Source of the DNA: Ramlibacter algicola
Lineage (GTDB): Bacteria; Pseudomonadota; Gammaproteobacteria; Burkholderiales; Burkholderiaceae_C
Reading direction: 5' to 3'
DNA length: 64,000 bases
NCBI RefSeq assembly: GCF_016641735.1
Contig: NZ_JAEDAO010000001.1
Span: forward strand, 2,790,001 to 2,854,000
The notes under the pieces are model-generated. The model ran no database searches. It was given only the letters and a program-made list of their open reading frames with translations, and was not told the DNA's origin. This document shows, in pieces, positions 38,281 to 46,994 of this stretch. Position numbers and translations under genes: made by a program. The stretch's first letter is position 1; each line of letters opens with the position of its first letter.

Positions 38281-39051
38281 ATGATCCTCGGCGGCGTGGG
38301 CTTCAGCGTCTTCATCGTCCTGCTGGCGCTACTGGCCTTCTCGGCGTTCCGCGTCCTGCGCGAGTACGAGCGCGGCGTCGTGTTCCAGCTCGGCCGGTTC
38401 TGGAAGGTCAAGGGACCCGGGCTCGTGATCCTGGTGCCCGGCATCCAGCAGATGGTGCGCGTGGACCTGCGCGTCGTGGTGATGGACATCCCGAGCCAGG
38501 ACGTGATCACGCGCGACAACGTGTCGGTCAAGGTCAGCGCGGTGCTGTACTTCCGCGTGGTCGATCCGGCACGCGCCATCATCCAGGTCGAGCGCTACCT
38601 GGAGGCGACCAGCCAGCTTGCGCAGACCACGCTGCGCGCCGTGCTCGGCAAGCACGAGCTCGATGGCCTGCTGGCCGAACGCGAGCGCCTGAACCTCGAC
38701 GTGCAGAAGATCCTCGATACGCAGACCGACATGTGGGGCATCAAGGTGACCAACGTGGAGATCAAGCACGTGGACCTGAACGAGACGATGGTGCGCGCCA
38801 TCGCGCGCCAGGCCGAGGCCGAACGCGAGCGGCGCGCCAAGGTGATCCACGCCGAGGGCGAGCTCCAGGCGTCGCACATGCTGGCCGAGGCGGCGGAAGT
38901 GCTGGGCCGGCAGCCGCAAGCGCTGCAGCTGCGCTACCTGGAGACGTTGACGGTGATCGCCGCCGACAAGAATTCGACCATCGTGTTCCCCTTGCCCATC
39001 GACGTGCTGGGGCCGCTGCTGCGGCGGTTTGCCGCGCCGCCGGCGGAGTGA
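38281..39051 (+). CDS. Slipin (SPFH/stomatin family protein)
   Basis: 256 residues. N-terminal membrane segment (about 6-24), then an SPFH/Band 7 domain (about 25-190; [31 protein letters not shown]) and a coiled-coil helix rich in A, E and R (about 190-225). Oligomerises on membranes and is the partner and likely substrate of the NfeD protease encoded upstream. The ATG at 38281 follows GGGAGG; an earlier in-frame codon lies inside nfeD. Confidence 0.93.
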   Translation: MILGGVGFSVFIVLLALLAFSAFRVLREYERGVVFQLGRFWKVKGPGLVILVPGIQQMVRVDLRVVVMDIPSQDVITRDNVSVKVSAVLYFRVVDPARAIIQVERYLEATSQLAQTTLRAVLGKHELDGLLAERERLNLDVQKILDTQTDMWGIKVTNVEIKHVDLNETMVRAIARQAEAERERRAKVIHAEGELQASHMLAEAAEVLGRQPQALQLRYLETLTVIAADKNSTIVFPLPIDVLGPLLRRFAAPPAE

Positions 39052-39105
39052 CGACCCTGCCATTCCCGCGAAAGGCGCTCCCGGAGCGGATGGGACAATG
39101 CGCGC

Positions 39106-39828
39106 ATGTCCCGCCATGAATTCGCCCCCGGCCTCGTGATCCAGGGCTTCGAGCCGCCCCTGCCGCTGTCGCGCTTCAAGCTCGCCGCCTTCGACATGGA
39201 CTCGACGCTGATCGACATCGAATGCGTCGACGAGATCGCCGACATGGCGGGCATGAAGGAGGAAGTCGCGGCGATCACCGAGGCGGCGATGCGCGGCGAG
39301 ATCGCCGACTACAAGGACAGCCTGCGGCGCCGAGTGGCGCTGCTGCGCGGCGTCACCATCGCCGACCTGGAACTGGTCTACACCACCCGCCTGCGCTTCA
39401 ACCCGGGCGCCGCGCGGTTGGTCGCCGCCTGCAAGGCCGCCGGCATGAAGACTCTGCTGGTGTCCGGCGGCTTCACCTTCTTCACCGACCGGATCCGCGA
39501 CAAGCTGGGCATCGACTTCACGCGCTCCAACATCCTGGAGATCGAGTCGGGCCCGAACTGCGGCCAGCTCACCGGCCGCATGGTGAACCAGCCCTGGGGC
39601 GACATCTGCGACGGCGCCGAGAAACGCAAGATGCTGCTGGAGACGTGCGCGTCGCTGGGCATCTCGCCCAAGGAAGCGATCGCGGTCGGCGACGGGGCCA
39701 ACGACCTGCCCATGCTCGGCGAAGCGGGCCTGTCGGTGGCCTTCCATGCCAAGCCGAAGGTGCGCGAGCAGGCGATGGTGTCGATCGAGTCGGGCGGGCT
39801 CGACCGCCTGCTGGAAGTCCTGCGCTAG
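39106..39828 (+). CDS. serB: Phosphoserine phosphatase SerB
   Basis: 240 residues. HAD-family enzyme that makes L-serine from phosphoserine. Motif I AAFDMDSTLIDIE (nucleophile and acid/base aspartates), motif II VSGGFTFF, motif III lysine in AEKRKMLLE and motif IV VGDGANDLPML are all intact. No N-terminal ACT domains, the short form. The 54-base gap before it, and the convergent kinase gene 1 base after it, are unremarkable. Confidence 0.95.
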   Translation: MSRHEFAPGLVIQGFEPPLPLSRFKLAAFDMDSTLIDIECVDEIADMAGMKEEVAAITEAAMRGEIADYKDSLRRRVALLRGVTIADLELVYTTRLRFNPGAARLVAACKAAGMKTLLVSGGFTFFTDRIRDKLGIDFTRSNILEIESGPNCGQLTGRMVNQPWGDICDGAEKRKMLLETCASLGISPKEAIAVGDGANDLPMLGEAGLSVAFHAKPKVREQAMVSIESGGLDRLLEVLR

Positions 39829-39829
39829 C

Positions 39830-42559
39830 TCAGGCCGCCGCGGTGGCCGAAGCCACCGGCAGCCGCACGGTGAAGGTGGTACCGCGGCCTAGCGTCGAGT
39901 GCACCTCGATGCGACCGCCGTGCATCTCGACCGCGTTCTTCACGATCGCCAGCCCCAGGCCCGTGCCCTGGATGCCGCCGACGTTGCTCGCGCGGTGGAA
40001 CGACTCGAACAGGTGCCCCACCTCGCCGGCCGGGATGCCGATGCCCTGGTCGCTGACGGTGAACACCATGTCGGCGCCGTCGCGGCGCACGTCGAACAGG
40101 ACCTCGCCGCCCGATGGCGAGTACTTCACCGCGTTGGTGAGCAGGTTGGACAGCGCGTGCCGCAGCAGCTTGTCGTCCCACTGGCCGCGCCCGACCCCGG
40201 GGCCCCACTCCGCGCGCACGCGGCAAGGCGACTTGGGAAACTGCGTCCGCACGTCGTCCACCAGGTCGCGGCACAGCCGCGGCAGGTCGACCTCATGCGG
40301 CTGGAAGTCGAGCATCTTCGCGTCCGCCTGTCCGAGCAGCAGCACGCGATCCATCATGCGCGACATGCGCTGCACGCCGGCGGCGATGTCGTCCAGCGTT
40401 TCCATGCGCTCGCTCGGCGACAGCCGGTCGCCGTGGTGGCGCAGCACTTCCTCGGCCGACAGGATGGCGGCCAGCGGCGTGCGGAACTCGTGGCTGGTCA
40501 TGGCGACGAATCGCGAGCGCAGCTCGTTCAGCGCCTTCTGCTGCTCCAGCGCCTCGCGCATCTGCGCTTCCGACTTCTTGCGCTCGGTGATGTCCAGGAA
40601 GGTCCAGATCACGCCCGAGTCCGGGTCGTTGGCGCGGATGCAGCTGCCGCCCATCTCCACCCAGAACAGCTCGCCGGTGCGGCGTCGCAGCAGCTGCTCG
40701 CAGGTGTAGGTGTTGGTGGCGATCAGCGTCGCGCGCGCTTCCTCGCCGAACCGGCGCCAGGCCTCCTCGCTCTCGTGCAGGTAGATCGAGGTCTGGCCGA
40801 TCAGCACCTGGCGCGGGTAGCCCAGCATCTGCGCGAACTTCTCGTTCACCCACTCGTGGCGGCGGTACACCGACAGCACGATGCCGACCACGGCGTTGTT
40901 GAGGATGGCCTCGCGCTCGGACATCGTCTCCTCGAGACGCTGTTCCAGCTGCTTGCGTTCGGTGATGTCCATCACCGCCCACACCGTGCCCTGGCCCAGG
41001 TCCTGCGGGTTGACCGCCTTGCCCGTCAGCTGGGCCCAGATCAGCGCGCCATCACGGCGCCGGAACTGCAGCTCGCGCTGGTACACCTTGCCGCGCGTGA
41101 CCGCCTCGGCGACGTGGCCACCCACCTCCAGGTACTGGTCCCGCGAGACGTAGAACGGCTCCATCGAGGTCACGCTCTCGTGGCCGGTGCCGAAGATCTC
41201 GAACATCGCGCGGTTCGCCCACTTGAAGCGGCCCTGCGGCGTGAGGAAGGCGATGCCCACCAGCGAGTTCTCCAGGATGACCTCGCGCTCGTCCAGCACC
41301 TGCTGCAGGCGTTCCTGCGACTGGCTCAGCGCCTCGACCATCGCGCGCTCGGCCGCGATGCGGGCCTGCGCCTGCTCCTTGAAGCGGCGCGCGACGTTGA
41401 TGCGGTCGCCCAGGGCGAACGACAGCAGCACCATCTCCGTCGCCGAGCCGATCAGGAGCGCGTTGGCGGTGAATGCGTTCGACGGCAGCACGCCGGTGTT
41501 GTGCAGCGTGAGCACCACCACGCCGAGCAGCAGGGCCGCCCACGCCGCCATGAAGTAGCGCGCGCCCGCGTAGCCGCGCCGCACGCTGACCCACGCGGTG
41601 GCGATGAGCGCGGCGACCGACACCGGCGCGAGCGAGGTCACCAGGACGGCGGAGACGTGGTACGGCAGCGCCAGGCCGCACAGCAACGCGATGACCCAGC
41701 CGCCGACCAGCGCCAGCAGCCCCTTGTCGATGCGCGGCATGCGCGCCGCGCTGGAGAGGAACTCGCGCGCGAACAGCACGCCGAAGATCGCCGTCGCGGT
41801 CAGGCCGGTCGGGACCGAGACCTCGTTCCACCACGTCAGCTGCGGCCACAGGAACTGGCCGCCGAAGCCGTTCAGCGCCGCCTGCCCGATGCCCATGGCG
41901 GCGGCGAAGGCCACGTAGTACAGGTAGCCCCGATCGCGCGTCGAGATGCACAGCAGCAGGTTGTAGAACAGCAGGCCGAGCAGCAGGCCGAAGTACAGGC
42001 CGAGCGCCGCGTAGGAGGCCTGGTCGTGCGCCCACAGCGCGGCCGGCCGCCACAGGCGCGCGGGCACCGACACCGTGCCGCCCGAGGCGACGCGCAGATA
42101 CAGCGCCGTCGTCTGCCCGGGCTGCAGGTGCACGGGGAACACGTGGTTGCGGTGCGGGACCTCGCGGGCCGAGAACGGTTCGTTGTCGCCACCGGTCTGC
42201 TTCACGTAGCCGCCACGCCCGTCGGGCGCGAACACCTCGATGCGGTCCAGTGGCGGATAGGCCACCTCCAGCATCCAGTCGCGCGGCGCGTCGGGGGCCG
42301 GCCGGAGCGTGACCTCGAGCCAGTACGACGAGGTGCTGAGGCCGAAGTTGGGACCGGGGCCGGTCGGCAGCACGGGCTTGAAGCGCTCGCGGGCGTCCGG
42401 TGCCCGCACCTGGTCCAGCGTCAGCTGGCCGCCGGGGTCGTCGAGCCAGCTGAAGGCGCGCGAGATCGTGTACGTGTCGGCGTTGCCGATCGCGACCTCG
42501 CCGGCCCACGCCGGCAGCATCGCGAAAAGCCAGGCGAGCAGGACGATGCAGCGTGTCAT
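39830..42559 (-). CDS. Orphan sensor histidine kinase with 7TMR-DISM and two PAS domains
   Basis: 909 residues. Signal peptide (about 1-20), an extracellular 7TMR-DISM sugar-binding-like domain (about 25-170), seven membrane helices (7TM-DISM, about 185-385), a coiled coil, two PAS domains (about 420-545 and 560-670; each ends DITERK), then HisKA with the phospho-accepting histidine at about residue 690 in TSHEFRTPLAAIL, and the ATPase domain (NLLTNAVKYSP, DQGIGIP, GTGLGLAIV). No receiver or response regulator is next to it. The ATG at 42559 overlaps the phoD-like stop by 4 bases, so both are translated together. Confidence 0.92.
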   Translation of the reverse strand: MTRCIVLLAWLFAMLPAWAGEVAIGNADTYTISRAFSWLDDPGGQLTLDQVRAPDARERFKPVLPTGPGPNFGLSTSSYWLEVTLRPAPDAPRDWMLEVAYPPLDRIEVFAPDGRGGYVKQTGGDNEPFSAREVPHRNHVFPVHLQPGQTTALYLRVASGGTVSVPARLWRPAALWAHDQASYAALGLYFGLLLGLLFYNLLLCISTRDRGYLYYVAFAAAMGIGQAALNGFGGQFLWPQLTWWNEVSVPTGLTATAIFGVLFAREFLSSAARMPRIDKGLLALVGGWVIALLCGLALPYHVSAVLVTSLAPVSVAALIATAWVSVRRGYAGARYFMAAWAALLLGVVVLTLHNTGVLPSNAFTANALLIGSATEMVLLSFALGDRINVARRFKEQAQARIAAERAMVEALSQSQERLQQVLDEREVILENSLVGIAFLTPQGRFKWANRAMFEIFGTGHESVTSMEPFYVSRDQYLEVGGHVAEAVTRGKVYQRELQFRRRDGALIWAQLTGKAVNPQDLGQGTVWAVMDITERKQLEQRLEETMSEREAILNNAVVGIVLSVYRRHEWVNEKFAQMLGYPRQVLIGQTSIYLHESEEAWRRFGEEARATLIATNTYTCEQLLRRRTGELFWVEMGGSCIRANDPDSGVIWTFLDITERKKSEAQMREALEQQKALNELRSRFVAMTSHEFRTPLAAILSAEEVLRHHGDRLSPSERMETLDDIAAGVQRMSRMMDRVLLLGQADAKMLDFQPHEVDLPRLCRDLVDDVRTQFPKSPCRVRAEWGPGVGRGQWDDKLLRHALSNLLTNAVKYSPSGGEVLFDVRRDGADMVFTVSDQGIGIPAGEVGHLFESFHRASNVGGIQGTGLGLAIVKNAVEMHGGRIEVHSTLGRGTTFTVRLPVASATAAA

Positions 42560-44151
42560 GCGCGCTCCAGCACGGGCCGGCCGGCCTCGACGGTGAACCG
42601 CGCGAGCGTGGACACGGCGGCGTCCGGACGCTGCGCGTCGTCCAGCCCGCGCAGCGTGGTGGCCACGCGGCGCGGCGAGAAGTCGACCAGGCCGTAGCCG
42701 CGGTGCGCGGCATCGGCGAAGACGAAGTGCGGGTTCTCGGCCAGCCGCGCCGGCAGCCGGTCGGCGCTGCCCGGATGGGATGTGATGCTGGTGCCGCAGA
42801 ACTCGACGCCGACCCGCGCCGAGTCCGGCCGCGCGTAGTCGTCCAGCACGTGGCCGACCCAGTTCTCGTGCTCGTTGCCACCAAGCAGGACGGGATTGGC
42901 CACCTGGCGCCGCTGCAGCGTCGCGGTGAGGCGGCGCCGCGCGGCGGGATAGCCGTCCCAGCCATCGGACGAAACCAGCTGCCCCGGCCCGGCGAGGAAG
43001 TCGCGCCGGCCGAACAGGCTCTGCTGGCCCAGCACGGTCCAGGTGCCGGCCGCGTGGGCCAGCGTCGCATCGAGCCATTGCTCCTGCGCGCTGCCCAGCA
43101 GCGTGCGCGCCGGGTCGGAGAGCGCTGCGCATGTCGCGGGATCGATCGCGCCGCCGGGGCGGTCCTTCGGCGGGCAGGCCTGCGCGTCGCGGTACTGGCG
43201 CGTGTCCAGCAGCAGCAGGTCGGCCAGGCGCCCCCAGCGGTAGCGCGTGTACACGCGCAGCTCCGGCGTGGACGCCGCCGATGCGATGGCGCGGGCGTAC
43301 TCGCTCGCGCGCACCGGCATGTGTTCGTAGAAGGCCTGGTACGCGGCCGCACGGCGCGCCGGGAAATCGGCGACCGCGTTCATGCCCACCGGGCGCGGGT
43401 CGCCGGCGTGCACGCCGGCGTAGTCGTTCTGCACCTCGTGGTCATCCCACGTCACGAGCCACGGGCAGGCCGCGTGCATGGCCTGCAGGTCGGGGTCGCT
43501 GCGGTGCAGCGCGTAGCGGTCGCGGTACTCCTGCAGCGTGTGCACCCAGCCGATGGTGGGGAAGCTGCGGATCGCGGCGGCGATGTTCGGGTACTCGTAG
43601 ATGTAATCGCCGAGGAACATCACGAGGTCCGGCGCGTCCTCGCGCATGTGGCGCCAGGCGGCGTAGCGCCCGTGCTCCCAGCGCTGGCAGGACGCGTACG
43701 CCACGCGCAGCCGGTCGGCGCGGCCGTCGGCGGCAGGCAAGGTGCGCGTGCGGCCGGTGGGACTGGTCGCGTCGCCACTGTGGAAGCGGTAGTACCAAGA
43801 CCGGTTCGGCTGAAGGCCGCCGGCTTCCACGTGCACGCTGTGGCCGAGCTCCGGCAGCGCGAGCGTCTCGCCGTCCCGCACGATGTGCGTGAAGGCTTCG
43901 TCCTCCGCGAGTTCCCAGCGCACGGGCAGCGGGTCGCGGCCGCCGTTGGGCAGGCCGCCGCGTTCGGGGGCCAGGCGGGTCCACAGGACGATCGAGTCGG
44001 CCGCCGGTGCGCCGCTCGCCACGCCCAGTGCGAAGGGGGTGTGGGTCCAGCGCGCCTGCGCGTACGCGCCACGCGGCAACCAGGCCAGCGCCGCCGCCGC
44101 GGTGGCGAGCCGCAGGAGGTCACGGCGGTCCGTCACGAAGGGTGCGCGCAT
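42556..44151 (-). CDS. PhoD-like alkaline phosphatase with Tat signal
   Basis: 531 residues. Exported calcium/iron metallophosphatase of the PhoD class. The N-terminus has the twin-arginine pattern DRRDLLRLA followed by a hydrophobic stretch, so it is probably Tat-exported. The PhoD core is marked by SIVLWTRLAP, YASCQRWEHG, MFLGDYIYEY, TWDDHEVQNDYAG, LLLDTRQYR, GGNEHENW. Its final codons overlap a sensor kinase. Whether the kinase senses the phosphatase product, phosphate or a sugar is unknown. Confidence 0.9.
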   Translation of the reverse strand: MRAPFVTDRRDLLRLATAAAALAWLPRGAYAQARWTHTPFALGVASGAPAADSIVLWTRLAPERGGLPNGGRDPLPVRWELAEDEAFTHIVRDGETLALPELGHSVHVEAGGLQPNRSWYYRFHSGDATSPTGRTRTLPAADGRADRLRVAYASCQRWEHGRYAAWRHMREDAPDLVMFLGDYIYEYPNIAAAIRSFPTIGWVHTLQEYRDRYALHRSDPDLQAMHAACPWLVTWDDHEVQNDYAGVHAGDPRPVGMNAVADFPARRAAAYQAFYEHMPVRASEYARAIASAASTPELRVYTRYRWGRLADLLLLDTRQYRDAQACPPKDRPGGAIDPATCAALSDPARTLLGSAQEQWLDATLAHAAGTWTVLGQQSLFGRRDFLAGPGQLVSSDGWDGYPAARRRLTATLQRRQVANPVLLGGNEHENWVGHVLDDYARPDSARVGVEFCGTSITSHPGSADRLPARLAENPHFVFADAAHRGYGLVDFSPRRVATTLRGLDDAQRPDAAVSTLARFTVEAGRPVLERA

Positions 44152-44189
44152 GGCCGAGGCACTATAGCAACGGATGGGCTGGGGCCATC

Positions 44190-44303
44190 GAACTCCCTGA
44201 CGCAGAGATCGCAGGGCAAGCGCAGGGAACGCAGAAGAATTCTTCTGGAAATTCTTATCTGCGCCCCCTGCGCTTGCCCTGCGTCCTCCGCGTTCGGGAG
44301 TCC
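44190..44303. repeat. Imperfect inverted repeat of the GCAGAG/GCAGGG type
   Basis: Left arm 44190-44241 and right arm 44250-44303, about 80 percent identical when inverted, with an 8-base loop. The core GCAGGGCAAGCGCAGGG is identical in both arms. It fills most of the space between the phoD-like start and the MFS stop. The adenine-rich and T-rich centre (GAAGAATTCTTC) is far lower in GC than its surroundings. Probably a dispersed repeat or processed terminator. Confidence 0.7.
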
Positions 44304-44307
44304 GCCT

Positions 44308-45591
44308 TCAAGCAGCGGCGCGCTGAGCGACGCGCACGCCGCGCAGGCGGTGCAGCAGGAACAGCACGATCGCCAGGTTCAGCGCGTTCCAGCCGATGCC
44401 GTTGAGGAACGCGGCGCGGTAGGAGCCGGTCCAGTCGAACACGGCGCCCGACAGCCAGCCGCCCAGCGCCATGCCAAACAGCGTCGCCATCAGCACGGTG
44501 CCGACCCGCGCGCCGACCTCCTTGGGGTCGAAGTGCTGCCGCACGATGAGCGCGTACGACGGCACCAGGCCACCCTGGAACAGCCCGAACAGTCCCGACA
44601 CGACGTACAGCGACACCATGCCGTCGAAGGGCAGGAACAGCAGCAGCGCGATGCCCTGCAGCACCGAGCCGAGCAGCAGCGTGCGCAAGCCACCGATGCG
44701 GTCCGAGATCCAGCCCGACGCCAGCCGGCTCACGATGCCCAGGCCCAGCATCAGCGACAGCATCTGCGCGCCGCGCGCGGCACCGAAGCCCAGGTCGGAG
44801 CAGTACGCGACGATGTGCACCTGCGGCATCGACATCGCCACGCAGCACGACACGCCCGCGACGCACAGCAGGCCTTGCGCAACGGCAGGCGGCAAGCCAA
44901 AGGGCCGCGCGGTCGAGGCAGCGGACACCTTCGCCGCGGACGAGGCAGGCGCGGTGAAGGCGGCGATCGGCGGGCGCGGGCGCAGCAGCACGCACAACGG
45001 CAGCATCGTCAGCAGGCAGAACACGCCCAGGCCGATCGACGTCTGGCGCCAGCCGGCCGCATCGATGAAGTGCTGCAGTACGGGCGGCCAGATCGCGCCG
45101 GCCGCGTAGTTGCCGCTCATGCACACGGCCAGCGCGATGCCGCGCCGGCGCTCGAACCACTGCGAGGTGTCCGACACCAGCGGCGCGAACGTGGCCGAGG
45201 TGCCCAGCAGCCCGACGAACAGGCCCTGCGCCACGCAGAACATCGCCAGCCCCGGCGCGAAGCCGGACGCGATGAACCCGATGCCCAGGCCGACGCCGCC
45301 GATCGCCACCGGCAGCATCACGCCGAAGCGGTCGGCCAGCTTCCCCATCAGCACGCCGCCGACGCCGAAGCCGACCATGGTGAGCGTGTACGGCAGCGAG
45401 GCGTCGCCACGCGCCACGCCGAAGTCGCGCTGGATCGCCGGCAGCATGACGGTGACCGAGTACATGCCCGCGCCGCCGATCGTCATCAGCAGCAGCGACA
45501 GCACCAGGCGCAACCAGGCGTACGGCGATTCGACCGCGGAGGCCGGCGCGGGGCCGGCACGCAGCAACAGGCCGGGAGTCATGGCCCGCAT
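44308..45591 (-). CDS. MFS transporter
   Basis: 427 residues with twelve predicted membrane helices in two halves of six. The first half has the MFS motif between helices 2 and 3 (GVLMGKLADRFG), and the second half the equivalent SRLASGWISDRIGG. Substrate not known; the pattern resembles monocarboxylate/oxalate-formate type carriers (MCT-like). Divergent from the phosphatidylserine synthase-like gene. Confidence 0.88.
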   Translation of the reverse strand: MRAMTPGLLLRAGPAPASAVESPYAWLRLVLSLLLMTIGGAGMYSVTVMLPAIQRDFGVARGDASLPYTLTMVGFGVGGVLMGKLADRFGVMLPVAIGGVGLGIGFIASGFAPGLAMFCVAQGLFVGLLGTSATFAPLVSDTSQWFERRRGIALAVCMSGNYAAGAIWPPVLQHFIDAAGWRQTSIGLGVFCLLTMLPLCVLLRPRPPIAAFTAPASSAAKVSAASTARPFGLPPAVAQGLLCVAGVSCCVAMSMPQVHIVAYCSDLGFGAARGAQMLSLMLGLGIVSRLASGWISDRIGGLRTLLLGSVLQGIALLLFLPFDGMVSLYVVSGLFGLFQGGLVPSYALIVRQHFDPKEVGARVGTVLMATLFGMALGGWLSGAVFDWTGSYRAAFLNGIGWNALNLAIVLFLLHRLRGVRVAQRAAA

Positions 45592-45683
45592 TGGACCATG
45601 AGCGCGACAGCGTCGGACCGCACCGACATCGCGCCATGCCGGTGGACGACCGCAGGCGCGCGCACCGGCCGCTACCGTGCGGC

Positions 45684-46331
45684 ATGGACCAGCCCAGCCC
45701 CGGCCTGCAGCGCCCTGCCCCGCGCCATTTCTCGATGCTGCGGGGCTTCCACCTCGCCGACTTCTTCACCCTCGGCAACGCGGCCTGCGGCGTCGGCGCG
45801 ACCCTGCTGGCCATGCTGTTCATGGCCAGCGGCGAGCCCGCGCACTTCTTCACGGCGGCGGCGCTCGCGCCCGCGGCATTCGCGTTCGACGTGCTGGACG
45901 GCCGCATCGCGCGCGCACGCCACCAGCACTCGCCGCTGGGACGCGAGCTGGACTCGCTGTCCGACGTGATCTCCTTCGGCGTCGCCCCCGCCGCGCTCGG
46001 GTTCGCGGCCGGCCTGCAGGGCGGCTGGGACGTTGCGGCGCTCGTGTACTTCGTCTGCTGCGGCGTGAGCCGGCTGGCCCGCTACAACGTCACCGCCGAA
46101 GACCTCGCGGGCAGCGACGGCAAGGTGAAGTACTTCGAAGGCACGCCGATCCCCACCAGCGTGCTGCTCACCGCGCTTCTCGCGGTCGCCGCGTGGAGCG
46201 GACACCTGGGCGACGACCTCTGGTTCGGCGTGCTCGAGGTCGGGCCGTGGCGGTTGCACCCGCTCGTGCTGCTGTTCGTGCTGTCGGGCAGCTGCATGAT
46301 CAGCAAGACACTTCGCATTCCCAAGCCGTGA
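45684..46331 (+). CDS. pssA: CDP-alcohol phosphatidyltransferase, phosphatidylserine synthase-like
   Basis: 215 residues, a polytopic membrane enzyme. The CDP-alcohol motif is complete: DVLDGRIARAR, then GRELDSLSDVISFG, matching DG-x2-AR-x8-G-x3-D-x3-D. The N-terminal FTLGNAACGVGA and short length fit type II phosphatidylserine synthase, which uses CDP-diacylglycerol made by CdsA. The ATG at 45684 precedes a hydrophobic N-terminus; an earlier in-frame codon at 45591 would overlap the divergent transporter start. Phosphatidylglycerophosphate synthase is the main alternative but its motif context differs. Confidence 0.85.
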   Translation: MDQPSPGLQRPAPRHFSMLRGFHLADFFTLGNAACGVGATLLAMLFMASGEPAHFFTAAALAPAAFAFDVLDGRIARARHQHSPLGRELDSLSDVISFGVAPAALGFAAGLQGGWDVAALVYFVCCGVSRLARYNVTAEDLAGSDGKVKYFEGTPIPTSVLLTALLAVAAWSGHLGDDLWFGVLEVGPWRLHPLVLLFVLSGSCMISKTLRIPKP

Positions 46332-46867
46332 AGGCCGCCGCCGTTCGCCTGTTCACCGCGCTGTGGCCGCCGGCCGCCGTGCGCGAGGCGCTTGTCGCGC
46401 TCGCGGCGCGCTGGCAGTGGCCCGCGGGTGCGAAGCCCGTGGCCCCCGCGCGCCTGCACGCGACGCTGCATTTCCTCGGCCTGGTGGACCCGGACTGCGT
46501 GCCGCTGCTGCGACCGGTGCTGGACGTGCCCTTCGAGCCGGTGACGCTGCATCCCGAGGCGGCGCGCCAGGCCGTCTGGCCGGGTGGCATCGCGGTGCTG
46601 GAACTCGAAGTGCCCTCCGCGCTGCGCGCATGGCACGAACGGGTGTCGACGGCGCTGCGTGCGGCAGGCTTCGACGTCGAGGCGAGGGCGTGGCGGCCGC
46701 ATGTGACGTTCGCCCGGAAGGCATCGCACGCGCGTCCTGCACCCGCCTGCGAGTTGCCGCCGTGGCCGGTGGACGACGTGGCGCTCGTGCGCAGCACGCC
46801 GGGCCGCGGCTACGAGGTGCTGGCCTGCTTCGGCCGCCGCCCGGAGGACATCGCGCATGTTGGCTGA
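46328..46867 (+). CDS. thpR: RNA 2',3'-cyclic phosphodiesterase (2H family)
   Basis: 179 residues. The 2H phosphoesterase fold with two H-x-T-x motifs: HATLHFLG (about 42) and HVTFAR (about 123). ThpR opens 2',3'-cyclic phosphates on RNA and was first described as a 2'-5' RNA ligase. The start is GTG at 46328, overlapping the pssA stop as GTGA, so translation is coupled. Confidence 0.88.
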   Translation: MKAAAVRLFTALWPPAAVREALVALAARWQWPAGAKPVAPARLHATLHFLGLVDPDCVPLLRPVLDVPFEPVTLHPEAARQAVWPGGIAVLELEVPSALRAWHERVSTALRAAGFDVEARAWRPHVTFARKASHARPAPACELPPWPVDDVALVRSTPGRGYEVLACFGRRPEDIAHVG

Positions 46868-46884
46868 GCCGTTCCCGCTGGTGC

Positions 46885-46922
46885 ATGGCCCGTTCGGGCC
46901 ATCGGTTGGCCCGACGGGGCCA
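46885..46922 (+). other. Two tandem hairpins before the DUF6502 gene
   Basis: ATGGCCCG/CGGGCCAT (8-bp stem, 2-base loop, 46885-46902) and TGGCCC/GGGCCA (6-bp stem, 46907-46922) follow the thpR stop by 17 bases. No U-run follows. They could end the pssA-thpR message or form part of the DUF6502 leader, 72 bases before its start. The same 16 bases CATGGCCCGTTCGGGC occur at 54103-54118. Confidence 0.5.
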
Positions 46923-46994
46923 GCGGGCTGGGAAAAACGCGCACGGATACAGGCTGCGCCGGAACAATCGCTGCAGATCAACGCAGTACCACCC

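Noticed and set aside
46857..46994. N-terminal extension of the DUF6502 protein
   Set aside because: It would overlap thpR and translate the tandem hairpins. The family N-terminus fits the ATG at 46995.
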